Numbered from the stretch's first letter, positions 16,644 to 25,031 are shown. The stretch is DNA of 64,000 nt from Rhodovastum atsumiense (GCF_937425535.1 NZ_OW485601.1:239001-303000); one strand, 5' to 3'. Numbers and translations: made by a program. The notes: generated from the sequence alone by a model not told the origin.

Positions 16644-17386
16644 AGGCGGTCGCCCGCGGCCTGGTGCTGCCGTTGCTGCTGCTCGGCACCTGGGAACTGG
16701 CCAGTCATGGCGGGCTGGTCGATGCCCGCATCCTGCCCTCGCCGGAGCATGTGCTGGCCACGGCGCTACGCGAACTGACCGAAGGCGACCTGCTGTATCA
16801 CCTGCTGGTCAGCCTGGGGCGGGATCTGGCCGGCTTCATCGTGGGATCCGCGCTGGGCATCGCCATCGGCACGCTGCTCGGCCTCTCGCCGCTAGCCGGG
16901 CGGTTGATCCTGCCAAGCTTCAACGGCCTCCGCCAGATCGCCATCCTGGCCTGGATCCCGCTGATCTCGCTGTGGTTCGGATTCGGCGACAGCGCCAAGA
17001 TCGCCTTCATCACGCTGGCCGCGCTGATTCCCGCGGTCCTCAACACCTACGAAGGAATCCAGAGCGCCCCGGCGCGGCTCGTCGAGGTCGCCACCGCCCT
17101 TTGCTTCACCCGGTGGCAGCGCATCACCCGGCTGTACTTGCCGAGCGCGATGCCCTCCATCGCGACGGGACTGCACCTCGCGCTGATCTATTCCTGGGTG
17201 GCCAGCGTGGGCGCGGAGTATTTCATGACGCTCGGTCCCGGCATCGGCGGCCTGATCATCGCCGGGCGCGAGCGCTTCCAGATGGACCTGGTGATCCTGG
17301 GAATGGTGGTGCTGGGACTGGTCGGCTTCCTGATCAACCAAAGCGCCCAAAGGGTGGAACGGCGGCTGCTGCGCTGGCGGGGCTGA
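16640..17386 (+). CDS. ABC transporter permease (SsuC-like) B
   Basis: The second permease of the operon, 248 residues, is translationally coupled to the first by an ATGA overlap at 16640. Hydrophobic segments are spaced as in SsuC, and the coupling loop reads EVATALCFTRWQRITRLYLPSAMPS. The C-terminus is the basic tail RVERRLLRWRG. The pair of different permeases resembles branched sulfonate or thiamine-precursor transporters. After this gene there is a 145-bp gap holding regulatory sites for the DUF1847 gene. Confidence 0.87.
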   Translation: MKAVARGLVLPLLLLGTWELASHGGLVDARILPSPEHVLATALRELTEGDLLYHLLVSLGRDLAGFIVGSALGIAIGTLLGLSPLAGRLILPSFNGLRQIAILAWIPLISLWFGFGDSAKIAFITLAALIPAVLNTYEGIQSAPARLVEVATALCFTRWQRITRLYLPSAMPSIATGLHLALIYSWVASVGAEYFMTLGPGIGGLIIAGRERFQMDLVILGMVVLGLVGFLINQSAQRVERRLLRWRG

Positions 17387-17435
17387 CCAGGGAAACGGGG
17401 CAGCCCCCCGAGGGGACCGTTCCATACAACTATCC

Positions 17436-17460
17436 TTTCTCGTTAATTTTACAATTTGAC
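17436..17460 (+). promoter_or_regulatory. Shared upstream motif TTTCTCGTTAA...TTAC...TTGAC (copy A)
   Basis: TTTCTCGTTAATTTTAC at 17436-17452 is followed by AATTTGAC. Nearly the same string occurs at 46536-46564 in front of the methionine aminotransferase-like gene. Elsewhere in this GC-rich window such AT-rich strings are rare, so this may be one regulator's binding site. Confidence 0.45.
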
Positions 17461-17469
17461 GCAGATCAA
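17456..17469 (+). promoter_or_regulatory. FNR/FixK-type box TTGACGCAGATCAA
   Basis: The 14-base site matches the TTGAT-N4-ATCAA consensus at nine of ten defined positions (TTGAC-GCAG-ATCAA). Its centre is about 70 bases before ATG 17532, leaving room for activation at -41.5 with a start site near 17504. It implies induction under low oxygen, as expected for an oxygen-sensitive nitrogenase-like pathway. Confidence 0.6.
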
Positions 17470-17531
17470 ATCCAGATCGCGCCACCTGCGGCAGCCTGTG
17501 GTGGTTCGCGTTACCGGCCGGAGCCGCCCCC

Positions 17532-18254
17532 ATGCCCTATGACGATCCCACCTGCGCCTATTGCCCCTCGACGGTCCGGGCCTGTCGCAGCGGGGAAGCG
17601 CAGACCCGTGGTCCTGGATTTTGCCCCAGCAAGGTTGATCCCGAGGTGCAGGCGAAAGCCCGGGCGCTGTACGACGATCCGGAAACGCACAAGCTTGCCT
17701 ACACCTCCGCCCTGGTGGAATCGGAGGGCTATTGCCGCTGGACGCGGGTGCAGGAAGTCGTCGAGTTTTCCAAGCGCATGGGCTGGAAGAAGATCGGCAT
17801 CGCCAACTGCATTGGCCTGATCGACCTGGCCAATACCCTGACCGCCATCCTGGAAAGCCATGGCTTCGAGGTGATTTCGGTCGCCTGCAAGAACGACAAT
17901 ATCCCCAAGGAAGAAATTGGCCTGAGTGACGCCCAGAAGATCAGGCCCGGCAATTTCGAGCCGGCCTGCAACCCGGTGGCGCAGGCCGAATTGTTGAATG
18001 CCCATGGCAGTGAGTTCAATGTGGTCATGGGCCTTTGCATTGGCCATGACAGCCTGTTCTTCAAATACGCCAAGGCCCCGACAACCGTGCTGGTCACCAA
18101 GGATCGTGTGCTCGGCCATAATCCGGTCGCGGCCCTGCAACTGGCCGACACGTACTATTCGCAGCTGTATGGCCCGCTGAAGCCGGCTCAGTCCACGAAG
18201 ACACCCCCGGCCAAGCGCCGGCGCAGCGCCGCGCCGACCGACAGCACCCCCTGA
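17532..18254 (+). CDS. DUF1847 cysteine-rich protein
   Basis: A 240-residue soluble protein recognised as DUF1847. It begins CAYCPSTVRACRSG followed by PGFCPSK, so C8, C11, C18 and C31 could bind a metal or iron-sulfur cluster. Further conserved-looking cysteines are in GYCRW, IANCIGL, SVACKND, EPACNP and MGLCIGHD. Family function is unknown to me; members occur mainly in anaerobes and near redox genes. It stands alone behind an FNR/FixK-type box and the shared TTTCTCGTTAA motif, so it is probably part of the oxygen-regulated sulfur programme. The last 30 residues are basic and proline-rich. Confidence 0.8.
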   Translation: MPYDDPTCAYCPSTVRACRSGEAQTRGPGFCPSKVDPEVQAKARALYDDPETHKLAYTSALVESEGYCRWTRVQEVVEFSKRMGWKKIGIANCIGLIDLANTLTAILESHGFEVISVACKNDNIPKEEIGLSDAQKIRPGNFEPACNPVAQAELLNAHGSEFNVVMGLCIGHDSLFFKYAKAPTTVLVTKDRVLGHNPVAALQLADTYYSQLYGPLKPAQSTKTPPAKRRRSAAPTDSTP

Positions 18255-18552
18255 CGCCAACGACCGGGCTGCTCCGCTGACCCGGAGCCGCAAGCGGATC
18301 ACTGCCCGGCGAGGCCGGTTTGCCGCCCGCACCGGCCGCGCCGGGATGCCCGATCATATTTCGTGCTTTGCGCCCCCGCCCTCCTTGCGCCCCCGCGGTG
18401 GACGGATATATCCGCCATTCACAACGCTGCGTAGAACTGGCGATATGGACAGTTTTGAGCGCTAATTGTATGATCTTTCACAACGTTCTTGTATCGCAAA
18501 AGATAATGCAGTCTCCGTTCGTGCCTTCCGGTATCCGCATGGTGCCGGGGCC
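18255..18552. other. Intergenic region before the second ABC operon
   Basis: No gene was seen. The last 130 bases are AT-rich (18433-18515), with TTTTGAGCGCTAATTG and repeated TTGTAT at 18466 and 18489. They presumably hold the promoter of the ATPase-permease-binding-protein operon, but no confident -35/-10 pair could be chosen. Confidence 0.5.
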
Positions 18553-19482
18553 ATGAGTTTTGTCGCCCCGGCTTCGCCGGCCACAACCGCGCCTGCCCCT
18601 GGCAGCACCAGTGCCGCGGTGTCGATCCGGCATCTCGGCAAGAGCTATCCCGCCCGCGCGGGGGATGCGCCATTCCTGGCCCTGCGCGACATCGACCTTG
18701 AGATTCATCGTGGCGAGTTCATCGTTCTGCTCGGGCCGAGCGGCTGCGGCAAGTCGACCTTGCTGCACGTCATCGGCGGGCTGGTGCCGGCCGAGGGCGA
18801 GGTGACAGTGATGGGCCGCGCCGTCGCCGGCCCCGGCTTCGACCGCGGCATCGTGTTTCAGGACTACGCCCTGTTTCCGTGGCGGACGGTGCTCGACAAC
18901 GTCGCCTTCGGACTGGAAATCAAGCGCGTGCCGCGCCGGCAGCGCGAGGAGATCGCGCAGGCGCGGCTGGCGAGCGTCGGCCTCGCCGGCTTCGAGGCGC
19001 ATTACCCGGCGCAGCTCTCGGGTGGGATGAAGCAGCGCGTGGCGATCGCGCGGGCGCTGGCCTACGACCCCGATGTGCTGTTGATGGACGAGCCCTTCGC
19101 CGCCCTCGACGCCCAGACCCGCGAGATCCTGCAAGGCGAGTTGCTGCGGATCTGGCGCAGCACCGGCAAGACCGTCATCTTCGTGACCCACAGCATCGAC
19201 GAGGCGATCTTCCTGGCCACGCGCGTGGTGGTGTTCACCGCCCAGCCCGGTACGATCAAGCGTATCGTGGACGTGGATCTGCCCGCAGCGCGCGACAGCG
19301 GCGACCTGCGCAGTTCCCCCGCCTTTGCCACGCTGCGGGGTCACCTTGCAGCCCTGCTGGCGGAAGAGGTCGGCAAGGCAGCCGAACGTGCCTATGGCCG
19401 CGCGGCTGCCGCGGCGGCACCTTCGCGCGGCAGCGCCCGACTGTGGTCGCGGCTGCGCAGCCTGATGGCGGGGGCAGGCTGA
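18553..19482 (+). CDS. ABC transporter ATPase (SsuB/TauB-like)
   Basis: ATP-binding subunit, 309 residues. Walker A GPSGCGKST, Q-loop IVFQDYALFPW, signature QLSGGMKQRVAIARAL, Walker B LLMDEPFAALDA and switch VTHSIDEA are all intact. The C-terminus carries about 55 extra alanine-rich residues beyond the core. I start at ATG 18553; an in-frame start 87 bases upstream would add an unrelated leader. It leads a compact operon, with the permease one base behind its stop. As with the other ABC systems here, sulfonate or related organosulfur uptake is inferred from family and neighbours. Confidence 0.9.
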   Translation: MSFVAPASPATTAPAPGSTSAAVSIRHLGKSYPARAGDAPFLALRDIDLEIHRGEFIVLLGPSGCGKSTLLHVIGGLVPAEGEVTVMGRAVAGPGFDRGIVFQDYALFPWRTVLDNVAFGLEIKRVPRRQREEIAQARLASVGLAGFEAHYPAQLSGGMKQRVAIARALAYDPDVLLMDEPFAALDAQTREILQGELLRIWRSTGKTVIFVTHSIDEAIFLATRVVVFTAQPGTIKRIVDVDLPAARDSGDLRSSPAFATLRGHLAALLAEEVGKAAERAYGRAAAAAAPSRGSARLWSRLRSLMAGAG

Positions 19483-19483
19483 G

Positions 19484-20239
19484 ATGCAGGGACGGATTCT
19501 GCAGGTCGGGGTCATCCTCGGCATCCTGGCCTTGTGGGAGGGGCTGCCGCAAAGCGGCGTCATCAACCCCAACTTCCTCACCCCGCTGTCCGATGTCGTG
19601 GCCACCTTGTGGCAACTGGTGGTATCGGGCCAGTTGGCACAGCACGCGGCGATCAGCCTGCAGCGCATCGCCTATGGGCTCGGTGTCTCCATCCTGATCG
19701 GTGTGCCGCTCGGGCTGGGCATGGGCTGGTGGCGCACGCTCGAACAGGCTTTCGACGGACCGCTGCAGGCAGGCCGGCAGATCTCGGCCTTCGCACTGTT
19801 CCCCGTGTTCATCCTGTTCTTCGGCATCGGCGAGGTGTCGAAGGTGGTGATCGTGTTCTGGGCTTCGGTCTGGCCGATCATCCTCAACACCACGGCCGGG
19901 GTCAAAGGCGTGGACGCGGTGCTGGTGCGCGCGGCGCGCTCGATGAACGCGAATGGCTGGACGCTGTTGCGCAAGGTGGTGATCCCGGCCGCGGCACCGT
20001 CGATCTTCACCGGCATCCGCCTCGGCGGCGCCTACGCCTTCATGGTGCTGGTAGCCGCCGAGATGATCGGTGCCAATGCCGGGCTCGGCTTCCTGGTGCT
20101 GAATTCACAGGAAGTGTTCCGCATCCCGCAGATGTACGCCGCGATCGTGGCGCTGGTGATCTTCGGCCTGGCGCTCAACCGCCTGCTGCTCGGCATCGAG
20201 CGGAGCGCGACATCCTGGCGGCAGGAAGCCGGCGCATGA
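19484..20239 (+). CDS. ABC transporter permease (SsuC-like)
   Basis: A 251-residue inner-membrane protein with about six helices. The coupling loop is VRAARSMNANGWTLLRKVVIPAAAPSIFTGIR, the family EAA-type motif. It starts one base after the ATPase stop and ends 41 bp before the binding-protein start. Only one permease is present in this operon, so a homodimer is expected, unlike the operons at 13843 and 31419, which each have two. Confidence 0.9.
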   Translation: MQGRILQVGVILGILALWEGLPQSGVINPNFLTPLSDVVATLWQLVVSGQLAQHAAISLQRIAYGLGVSILIGVPLGLGMGWWRTLEQAFDGPLQAGRQISAFALFPVFILFFGIGEVSKVVIVFWASVWPIILNTTAGVKGVDAVLVRAARSMNANGWTLLRKVVIPAAAPSIFTGIRLGGAYAFMVLVAAEMIGANAGLGFLVLNSQEVFRIPQMYAAIVALVIFGLALNRLLLGIERSATSWRQEAGA

Positions 20240-20280
20240 GCGCGGCCGCAGGCCGCGTCCAAAAGGAGACTGAAGGCAAG

Positions 20281-21246
20281 ATGAAGCTCTGGAAGATCGC
20301 GGCGCCGCTCGCCCTGGTGGTGGCGCTGCTGGCCGCCCCGGCAGCACGGGCCGCGGGCCCGGCGAAGCCGGATGTGATCCGCTACGCCAACATTCCCTGG
20401 TTCGACCCGGTCTACGTCGCCGACGAGAAGGGCTGGTTCGCCGAGGAAGGGCTGAAGATCGAGTGGGTCGGCGAAATCTCCGCCTCCCAGTTGGTTCCCG
20501 CGGTCGCCGCCCGCAGCATCGACATCTCCAACCGGATGACGCCGCTGATCCTGACCGCGCGCGCCGGGGGTGCGAAGCTGCGGATCATCGCCGCCGGGGC
20601 GCAGACCACGCCCGAGCTGCCGCACATGAAATACCTGGTGTCGCCGCAGAGCCCGATCCGCAGCATCGAGGACCTGCGCGGCAAGAAGGTGGGCATCAAC
20701 AGCTTCGGCGCCTGCTCGGAATATGTCCTCAAGGAGTACCTGCGCCGCAATGGCCTGGACAAGACCATCAACTTCGTGGTCGTCCCGGACGCGAACCAGG
20801 AGCAGGCACTGGCCCAGGGGCTGATCGATGTCGGCGTGCTGCATTCGCCCTATTACGAGAAGGTGGTGAAGACCGGAGCGGCGCGCGAGATCTTCACCGA
20901 CTACGCGGTCGATGACGGCGTGCCCGGCATGCTGCCCTATTTCACGCACGAAGACATCATCCGCACCCGCCCCGACGTGCTGCGCCGCTTCGTCAAGGTG
21001 CTGGTGCGCGCCTCCGACTGGACCAACAAAAATCACGAGGAAGCAGGCCAGATCTTCGCCCGGCGCCGCGGCCTCGACCTGCGCTATGCGGGGAGCTGGA
21101 GCTACTACGAGCACGGGCTGGTGCCGAACGACAAGCCGGTGCAGTGGTGGATCGATTACCTCGTCGGCGAAGGGCAATTGCCGGCGGGCAAGGAAAAGGC
21201 CCGCAACGTCTACACCAATGAGTTCAACCCTTATTACAAATCCTAG
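20281..21246 (+). CDS. ABC substrate-binding protein (SsuA/TauA-like)
   Basis: A 321-residue periplasmic protein with a Sec-type signal (MKLWKIAAPLALVVALLAAP ending ARA). The NMT1/SsuA fold is shown by YANIPWFDPVYVADEKGWF and the hinge block LRGKKVGINSFGACSEY. ATG 20281 is chosen because the signal peptide begins there and AAGGAG and GAAGG lie upstream; an in-frame ATG at 20236 would bury the signal. Its last 29 bases overlap the start of the propeller gene, so the two may be translationally linked. Confidence 0.9.
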   Translation: MKLWKIAAPLALVVALLAAPAARAAGPAKPDVIRYANIPWFDPVYVADEKGWFAEEGLKIEWVGEISASQLVPAVAARSIDISNRMTPLILTARAGGAKLRIIAAGAQTTPELPHMKYLVSPQSPIRSIEDLRGKKVGINSFGACSEYVLKEYLRRNGLDKTINFVVVPDANQEQALAQGLIDVGVLHSPYYEKVVKTGAAREIFTDYAVDDGVPGMLPYFTHEDIIRTRPDVLRRFVKVLVRASDWTNKNHEEAGQIFARRRGLDLRYAGSWSYYEHGLVPNDKPVQWWIDYLVGEGQLPAGKEKARNVYTNEFNPYYKS

Positions 21247-22381
21247 CAGAAGCCACGGCCGCCGAGACCTGCTGGCCCTGGCGGCCGCGGAGTTGCTGGC
21301 CCTGGCCGGACCAGCCGCGCCCGCCCGCGGCGCGGGGCCCGGTTCGGCCGGCTTCGGCGAAGTGGCACGACTGGTCTTTGTGCCGCAGGCGAGGTCACAA
21401 CGGGTCGAGGTCCTCGATGCCGACAGCGACCAGCGCATCGGCGGGCTTTCGCTCGGGCTGACACCGCATCAGGTCGAGGTCTCGGCCGGCGTGGCCCGGC
21501 TGGTCGCCATCGACGGCAGCTCACCGGACCTGCTGCTGCTTGATCTGGTCACCACCACATCCCGGCGGATCCCGCTCTCCGTGGCGGCCCGCCGCCTCGT
21601 GCTCAGCCCCGACGGAATGACCGCGGCGGTGGCGGATTCCGAAGCCGGAAGCGTGGCCTTCGTCGACCTGCTGTTCGGGCGCGAGAGCGGCGTCGTGCGC
21701 GACCTGCCGCCGCTGCGCGACATCATCTTCGCCGGCCGCCAGCCCATGTTTGTCTACGCGCCCGCCGGCCGGCACGAACTCGGCCTGATCGATGCGGTCA
21801 CCACCCTTCCCGCCGGGCCGATCGCGACCCCTCAGCCGGTGACCGAGCTGCGCCGCGCCCCGAACGGCAGGCGCCTGTTCGCCCATGGCGAAGGCGGTGG
21901 GCCGGTCAGCGTGATCGACCTAGAGGCGGAGCGTGTCATCAACGACATCCCCGCCGGGGCCGGCAGCCTCGTTCTTCCCTCGGCCACGGGGGCAAGGCTG
22001 CTGCTGCTCGAACCGCAGGCGGCCCGCGTCTCGGTGCTGGACGCCGATGGCAGCGGGCGCGTGGCACTGGCGGGTGCGGGGGGGCTCGATGCGGCCTATC
22101 CCGCCTGGCTCGACAGCGTGGCCTTCGTGCCAAGCGCCACGGAACGATGCCTGCTCGTCTACGACCTGGATGAGCCCCGGCTTGCCGGCCGGATTGCCCT
22201 CGGCGGCCTGCCCCTGCGCGGCAGCGTAACGCCCGATGGGCAGAAGCTTTTTCTCCCGCTCGGCGGCACGCGGGAGGTGCTGGTGATCGATGCCAGACGC
22301 CGGGCCGTGCTGCGCCGGGTGCGGCTGGACGACGAGCCACAGGCAGCGCTTATTGCCGGAGGCTACGGAATTTGTCACTGA
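21218..22381 (+). CDS. Tat-exported YVTN-type beta-propeller protein
   Basis: A 387-residue protein with a twin-arginine leader (SHGRRDLLALAAAELLALAG) followed by repeated short beta blades: RVEVLDADSDQRIGG, LVLSPDGMTAAVADS, PVSVIDLEAERVIND and LVIDARRRAVLRRVR. These suggest a six- or seven-bladed propeller of the YVTN/lactonase-like superfamily. Such proteins often assist periplasmic redox or binding systems; no catalytic residues can be named. The start at ATG 21218 lies inside the end of the binding-protein gene, a close coupling that suggests joint function in the periplasm. Confidence 0.75.
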   Translation: MSSTLITNPSRSHGRRDLLALAAAELLALAGPAAPARGAGPGSAGFGEVARLVFVPQARSQRVEVLDADSDQRIGGLSLGLTPHQVEVSAGVARLVAIDGSSPDLLLLDLVTTTSRRIPLSVAARRLVLSPDGMTAAVADSEAGSVAFVDLLFGRESGVVRDLPPLRDIIFAGRQPMFVYAPAGRHELGLIDAVTTLPAGPIATPQPVTELRRAPNGRRLFAHGEGGGPVSVIDLEAERVINDIPAGAGSLVLPSATGARLLLLEPQAARVSVLDADGSGRVALAGAGGLDAAYPAWLDSVAFVPSATERCLLVYDLDEPRLAGRIALGGLPLRGSVTPDGQKLFLPLGGTREVLVIDARRRAVLRRVRLDDEPQAALIAGGYGICH

Positions 22382-22460
22382 CCCCCCGCAGGCCCGGCAT
22401 CGCCTGGTCCTGGCTGCGGGGCGGGCAGGATACGTCGCAGTGTTGGAACAGGACGAAACC

Positions 22461-23348
22461 ATGGATGCCGTCGTGACGCGCCCGCGGGCGCAGCGGGTTG
22501 CAAAGGGCAAGCCGGCCGCCCGCCGGATCACCCGTGACGAGGTGATCGCGGAGGCACGCCGACTCGGCGCGAGCATCGTCGGCTTCGCGCCGGTCGCGCG
22601 CTGGGCCGAGCATGGCGAGATCCCGCCCGCGTACCACCCGGAAGCGTTGTGGCCGCAGGCCCGCACCGTCATCGCCTTCGGCGTACCGATGCTGCTGCCG
22701 GTGATCGAAACGACACCGTCGATCAACTATCAGGAGCATTACGATACCTCCAACCGGCTGCTCGACGAGATCAGCTTCCGCCTCGCCGTCTGGCTGAACG
22801 AGGCCGGGCACCCGGCGATGTCGCTGCCGCGCGACGGCTATGGCAGCCTGGAGATCCTGCTGGCCAATCCCTTCGCCTCGTTCAGCCACACCTACGCAGC
22901 GAAATATGCCGGACTCGGCACGGTCGGCATGTCGCGCAACCTGCTGGTGCCGCAATACGGCCCGCGGGTGCGCCTGAACTCGGTGTTCACGGCGACGGAA
23001 TTCGACGGCGACCCGGAACTTGCGGAAGAGCTGTGCACCAAATGCCGCATCTGCGAGCGGACCTGCCCGACCGGCGCCATCCGGGCCCGCGACGACGGCA
23101 TCCTCGGTGATCTCGACAAGGACGCCTGCACCCGTCACCATATCGCGCTTCGCGACGAGAAGCGCTGGCCCTGCGGCATTTGCGTCAAGGTCTGCTCGAT
23201 CGGCGAGGACCGGCATCTCTACGGCAACCGCAGCATGAAGCGATACCTGGACGAGCGGCCGGCGCTGGAGAAGAACCCGGACGACCTGCGCTACCGCCCG
23301 CTGGTGCATGTCCGCCGCCATGGCTCCGGCGGCAGCCGCATCGCCTGA
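22461..23348 (+). CDS. QueG-like double [4Fe-4S] protein
   Basis: A 295-residue cytosolic iron-sulfur protein. Two clusters are indicated by CTKCRICERTCP at about residues 195-206 and CGICVKVC near 241-248, the bipartite pattern of epoxyqueuosine reductase and reductive-dehalogenase-like proteins. Upstream, FASFSHTYAAKYAGLGTVG is the family's typical middle block. QueG proper is longer and has a conserved catalytic region that I cannot confirm, and a tRNA-modification role makes little sense here. It sits directly before a methyltransferase and a DMSP-lyase-like gene, so an electron-transfer or corrinoid-linked role in C1/sulfur chemistry is possible. GTG 22440 is an alternative start. Confidence 0.72.
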   Translation: MDAVVTRPRAQRVAKGKPAARRITRDEVIAEARRLGASIVGFAPVARWAEHGEIPPAYHPEALWPQARTVIAFGVPMLLPVIETTPSINYQEHYDTSNRLLDEISFRLAVWLNEAGHPAMSLPRDGYGSLEILLANPFASFSHTYAAKYAGLGTVGMSRNLLVPQYGPRVRLNSVFTATEFDGDPELAEELCTKCRICERTCPTGAIRARDDGILGDLDKDACTRHHIALRDEKRWPCGICVKVCSIGEDRHLYGNRSMKRYLDERPALEKNPDDLRYRPLVHVRRHGSGGSRIA

Positions 23349-23388
23349 CGCCCACGCCGCCCCGTCCGCCAACATCAGGCTGTCCCGC

Positions 23389-24363
23389 ATGCAGGTTGCC
23401 GCCGCCCCCTTCCTCGCCATCACCGCGCCGGAGCGGATCCGCTCCACGCTGGACCTGCTGGTGACCGACCATTGCTACGAGCCGCGACCGGATGATCCGC
23501 TCGCCGATTGGGTGGCCACCGTGGCAGTTCCGGCCTTCAAGGCGTTGCGTGCCCTGGCCGGACCGGCCGCCGCCTGTGCCTCGATCGGCACCGGCTCGGG
23601 CCTGGACATGCTGGCCGCCATCGAGATCCTGGGCGCGCGGCGGGTGGGCATCACCGACCTGCACGAGGATGTCGTCGCCGCAGCCGCGGCCAACATCGCC
23701 GGCAATCTCGCCCCCGGCCATGCGGTCACCATCGAGGCCGGGACCGGGGACCTGCTCGCGCCGCTGCGACCGCAGGGCGGCTACGACATGATCTACGAGA
23801 ACCTGCCGAACACCCCGTTGCGCGGCAGCTCGACTCTCGAGACGGACCGGACCAGTTCCAAGCATCTGGCGCCGCGCCCGGAGCAACTGCCCCCGCTGGT
23901 GGAAACGCAGTTGCTGGCGCTGCACTACCTGGCGCTTCGCCAGGTAGTGCCGGTGCTCGCACCCGGCGGATCGGTGCTTTCCACCATCGGCGCGCGGGTG
24001 CCGCTCGGCGTGCTGCTGGAAATGGCCGCCCTCGCCGGCCATGCCGCCGAGGTGCTGATCTATACCTGGAAGCACCAGGCCGATCCCGAGGAGATGATCG
24101 GCGGCTACGCCGCCTGGCAGCAGGACGGGCTCGGCCCGTTCCATTTCTATCCCGCTGCCGTGCTGCGCGAAGCCTTCGCCGACGATCCCCCGGCAGCGGC
24201 GGGTGCACGGGCCCTGGATCTGGAAGCGCAGTTGGCACCGCATCGTCTGGATGCTCCGGCCGCGCTTGCGGCGCTGCGGGCCGGGGAGACGCTTGCCCAT
24301 ACCGTTGCCGTGCTGCGGTCCCGCCCGCTACCGGGCGCCACCGCCGCGGGTGACGCGCCATGA
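23389..24363 (+). CDS. SAM-dependent methyltransferase-like protein
   Basis: About 324 residues with a class I SAM-binding motif (CASIGTGSGLDMLAAIEILG) and the acidic second-strand motif VGITDLHEDVV. The catalytic-region motif DMIYENLPNTPL resembles the NPPY/NLPY signature of methyltransferases acting on nitrogen or other planar groups. ATG 23389 avoids overlap with the preceding gene; ATG 23308 would add 27 residues of low-complexity alanine-rich sequence. Its stop overlaps the next start (ATGA), so it is tightly coupled to the DMSP-lyase-like cupin. The substrate is unknown, and a methylated sulfur compound is a reasonable guess. Confidence 0.72.
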   Translation: MQVAAAPFLAITAPERIRSTLDLLVTDHCYEPRPDDPLADWVATVAVPAFKALRALAGPAAACASIGTGSGLDMLAAIEILGARRVGITDLHEDVVAAAAANIAGNLAPGHAVTIEAGTGDLLAPLRPQGGYDMIYENLPNTPLRGSSTLETDRTSSKHLAPRPEQLPPLVETQLLALHYLALRQVVPVLAPGGSVLSTIGARVPLGVLLEMAALAGHAAEVLIYTWKHQADPEEMIGGYAAWQQDGLGPFHFYPAAVLREAFADDPPAAAGARALDLEAQLAPHRLDAPAALAALRAGETLAHTVAVLRSRPLPGATAAGDAP

Positions 24364-24977
24364 GCATTCCCGAACAGATCGCCACACTGGTCACGCTGCT
24401 ACGGCAGCGACTGGCGCTGCGACGAAACCTGCCGGATGCCATCGGGCGGGAAGTGGCACGCGCGGTCACCGCCCTGGAGGCGGTCAACGGCACGGCCAGC
24501 GGGCTGGCCCTGTCCTTCCATCCGGTGCTGCGCCATTTGCCGGCCTGCCTGCAGGCGACGGACAAGGGGCTTGCCGAGGCCCTCGCCCCGCTGGCCGATC
24601 ACCTTCCCTGGCATTACGGCTACCCGCCGCGCCGCGACGCCCCGGACCTTGGGCGCGACATCGCCTTCGCCGAACTGGTCGGGCCCGCGGCGCCGCTGCA
24701 CAGCGACGAGGTCTGCCTTGGATTGACGCTGATCGGGCCGCACAGCTTCTACCCGCTGCATGCCCATCCGGCGGCCGAGCTCTACTGGGTGCTCTCGGGG
24801 GCGGCCGCCTGGACAGCGGGGCAGGTCACGCAGGTGCATCCGCCCGGATCATACATCCTGCATCCCCCGAACCTGCCACACGCCATGCGCACCGGCGCCG
24901 TGCCGCTGCTCGCGGCCTATACCTGGACCGGCGAGGTGGCGATTTCCTCCGTCTATGTCGAGGCGCCGCCGGCCTGA
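24360..24977 (+). CDS. DMSP lyase-family cupin (DddL/DddQ/DddW-like)
   Basis: A 205-residue single-domain cupin. The metal site expected for cupin DMSP lyases is present: H134 and H136 (LHAHPAAELYW), E140, Y142, and H174 in LPHAMRT. The flanking blocks VLSGAAAWTAG, PPGSYILHPPNLPHAM and PLLAAYTWTGEV match the family pattern by eye. Characterised members split dimethylsulfoniopropionate into dimethyl sulfide and acrylate, but some relatives do not. The gene overlaps the methyltransferase stop by four bases. Dimethyl sulfide is a known substrate of R. rubrum Mar, so the gene may feed the reductase encoded nearby. Family assignment is fairly secure; activity is inference. Confidence 0.68.
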   Translation: MSIPEQIATLVTLLRQRLALRRNLPDAIGREVARAVTALEAVNGTASGLALSFHPVLRHLPACLQATDKGLAEALAPLADHLPWHYGYPPRRDAPDLGRDIAFAELVGPAAPLHSDEVCLGLTLIGPHSFYPLHAHPAAELYWVLSGAAAWTAGQVTQVHPPGSYILHPPNLPHAMRTGAVPLLAAYTWTGEVAISSVYVEAPPA

Positions 24978-24978
24978 C

Positions 24979-25010
24979 GGCGCCCGATGCGAACTCCGGC
25001 ATCGGGCGCC
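24979..25010. terminator. Bidirectional hairpin between convergent operons
   Basis: A perfect 12-bp stem (GGCGCCCGATGC / GCATCGGGCGCC) has an 8-base loop. It lies one base after the cupin stop and 21 bp from the end of metY2 on the other strand. There is no T-run, so it may act as a transcription barrier or as an mRNA end protector for both transcripts. Confidence 0.75.
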
Positions 25011-25031
25011 CGATAGGCACGTGCCCGATCG

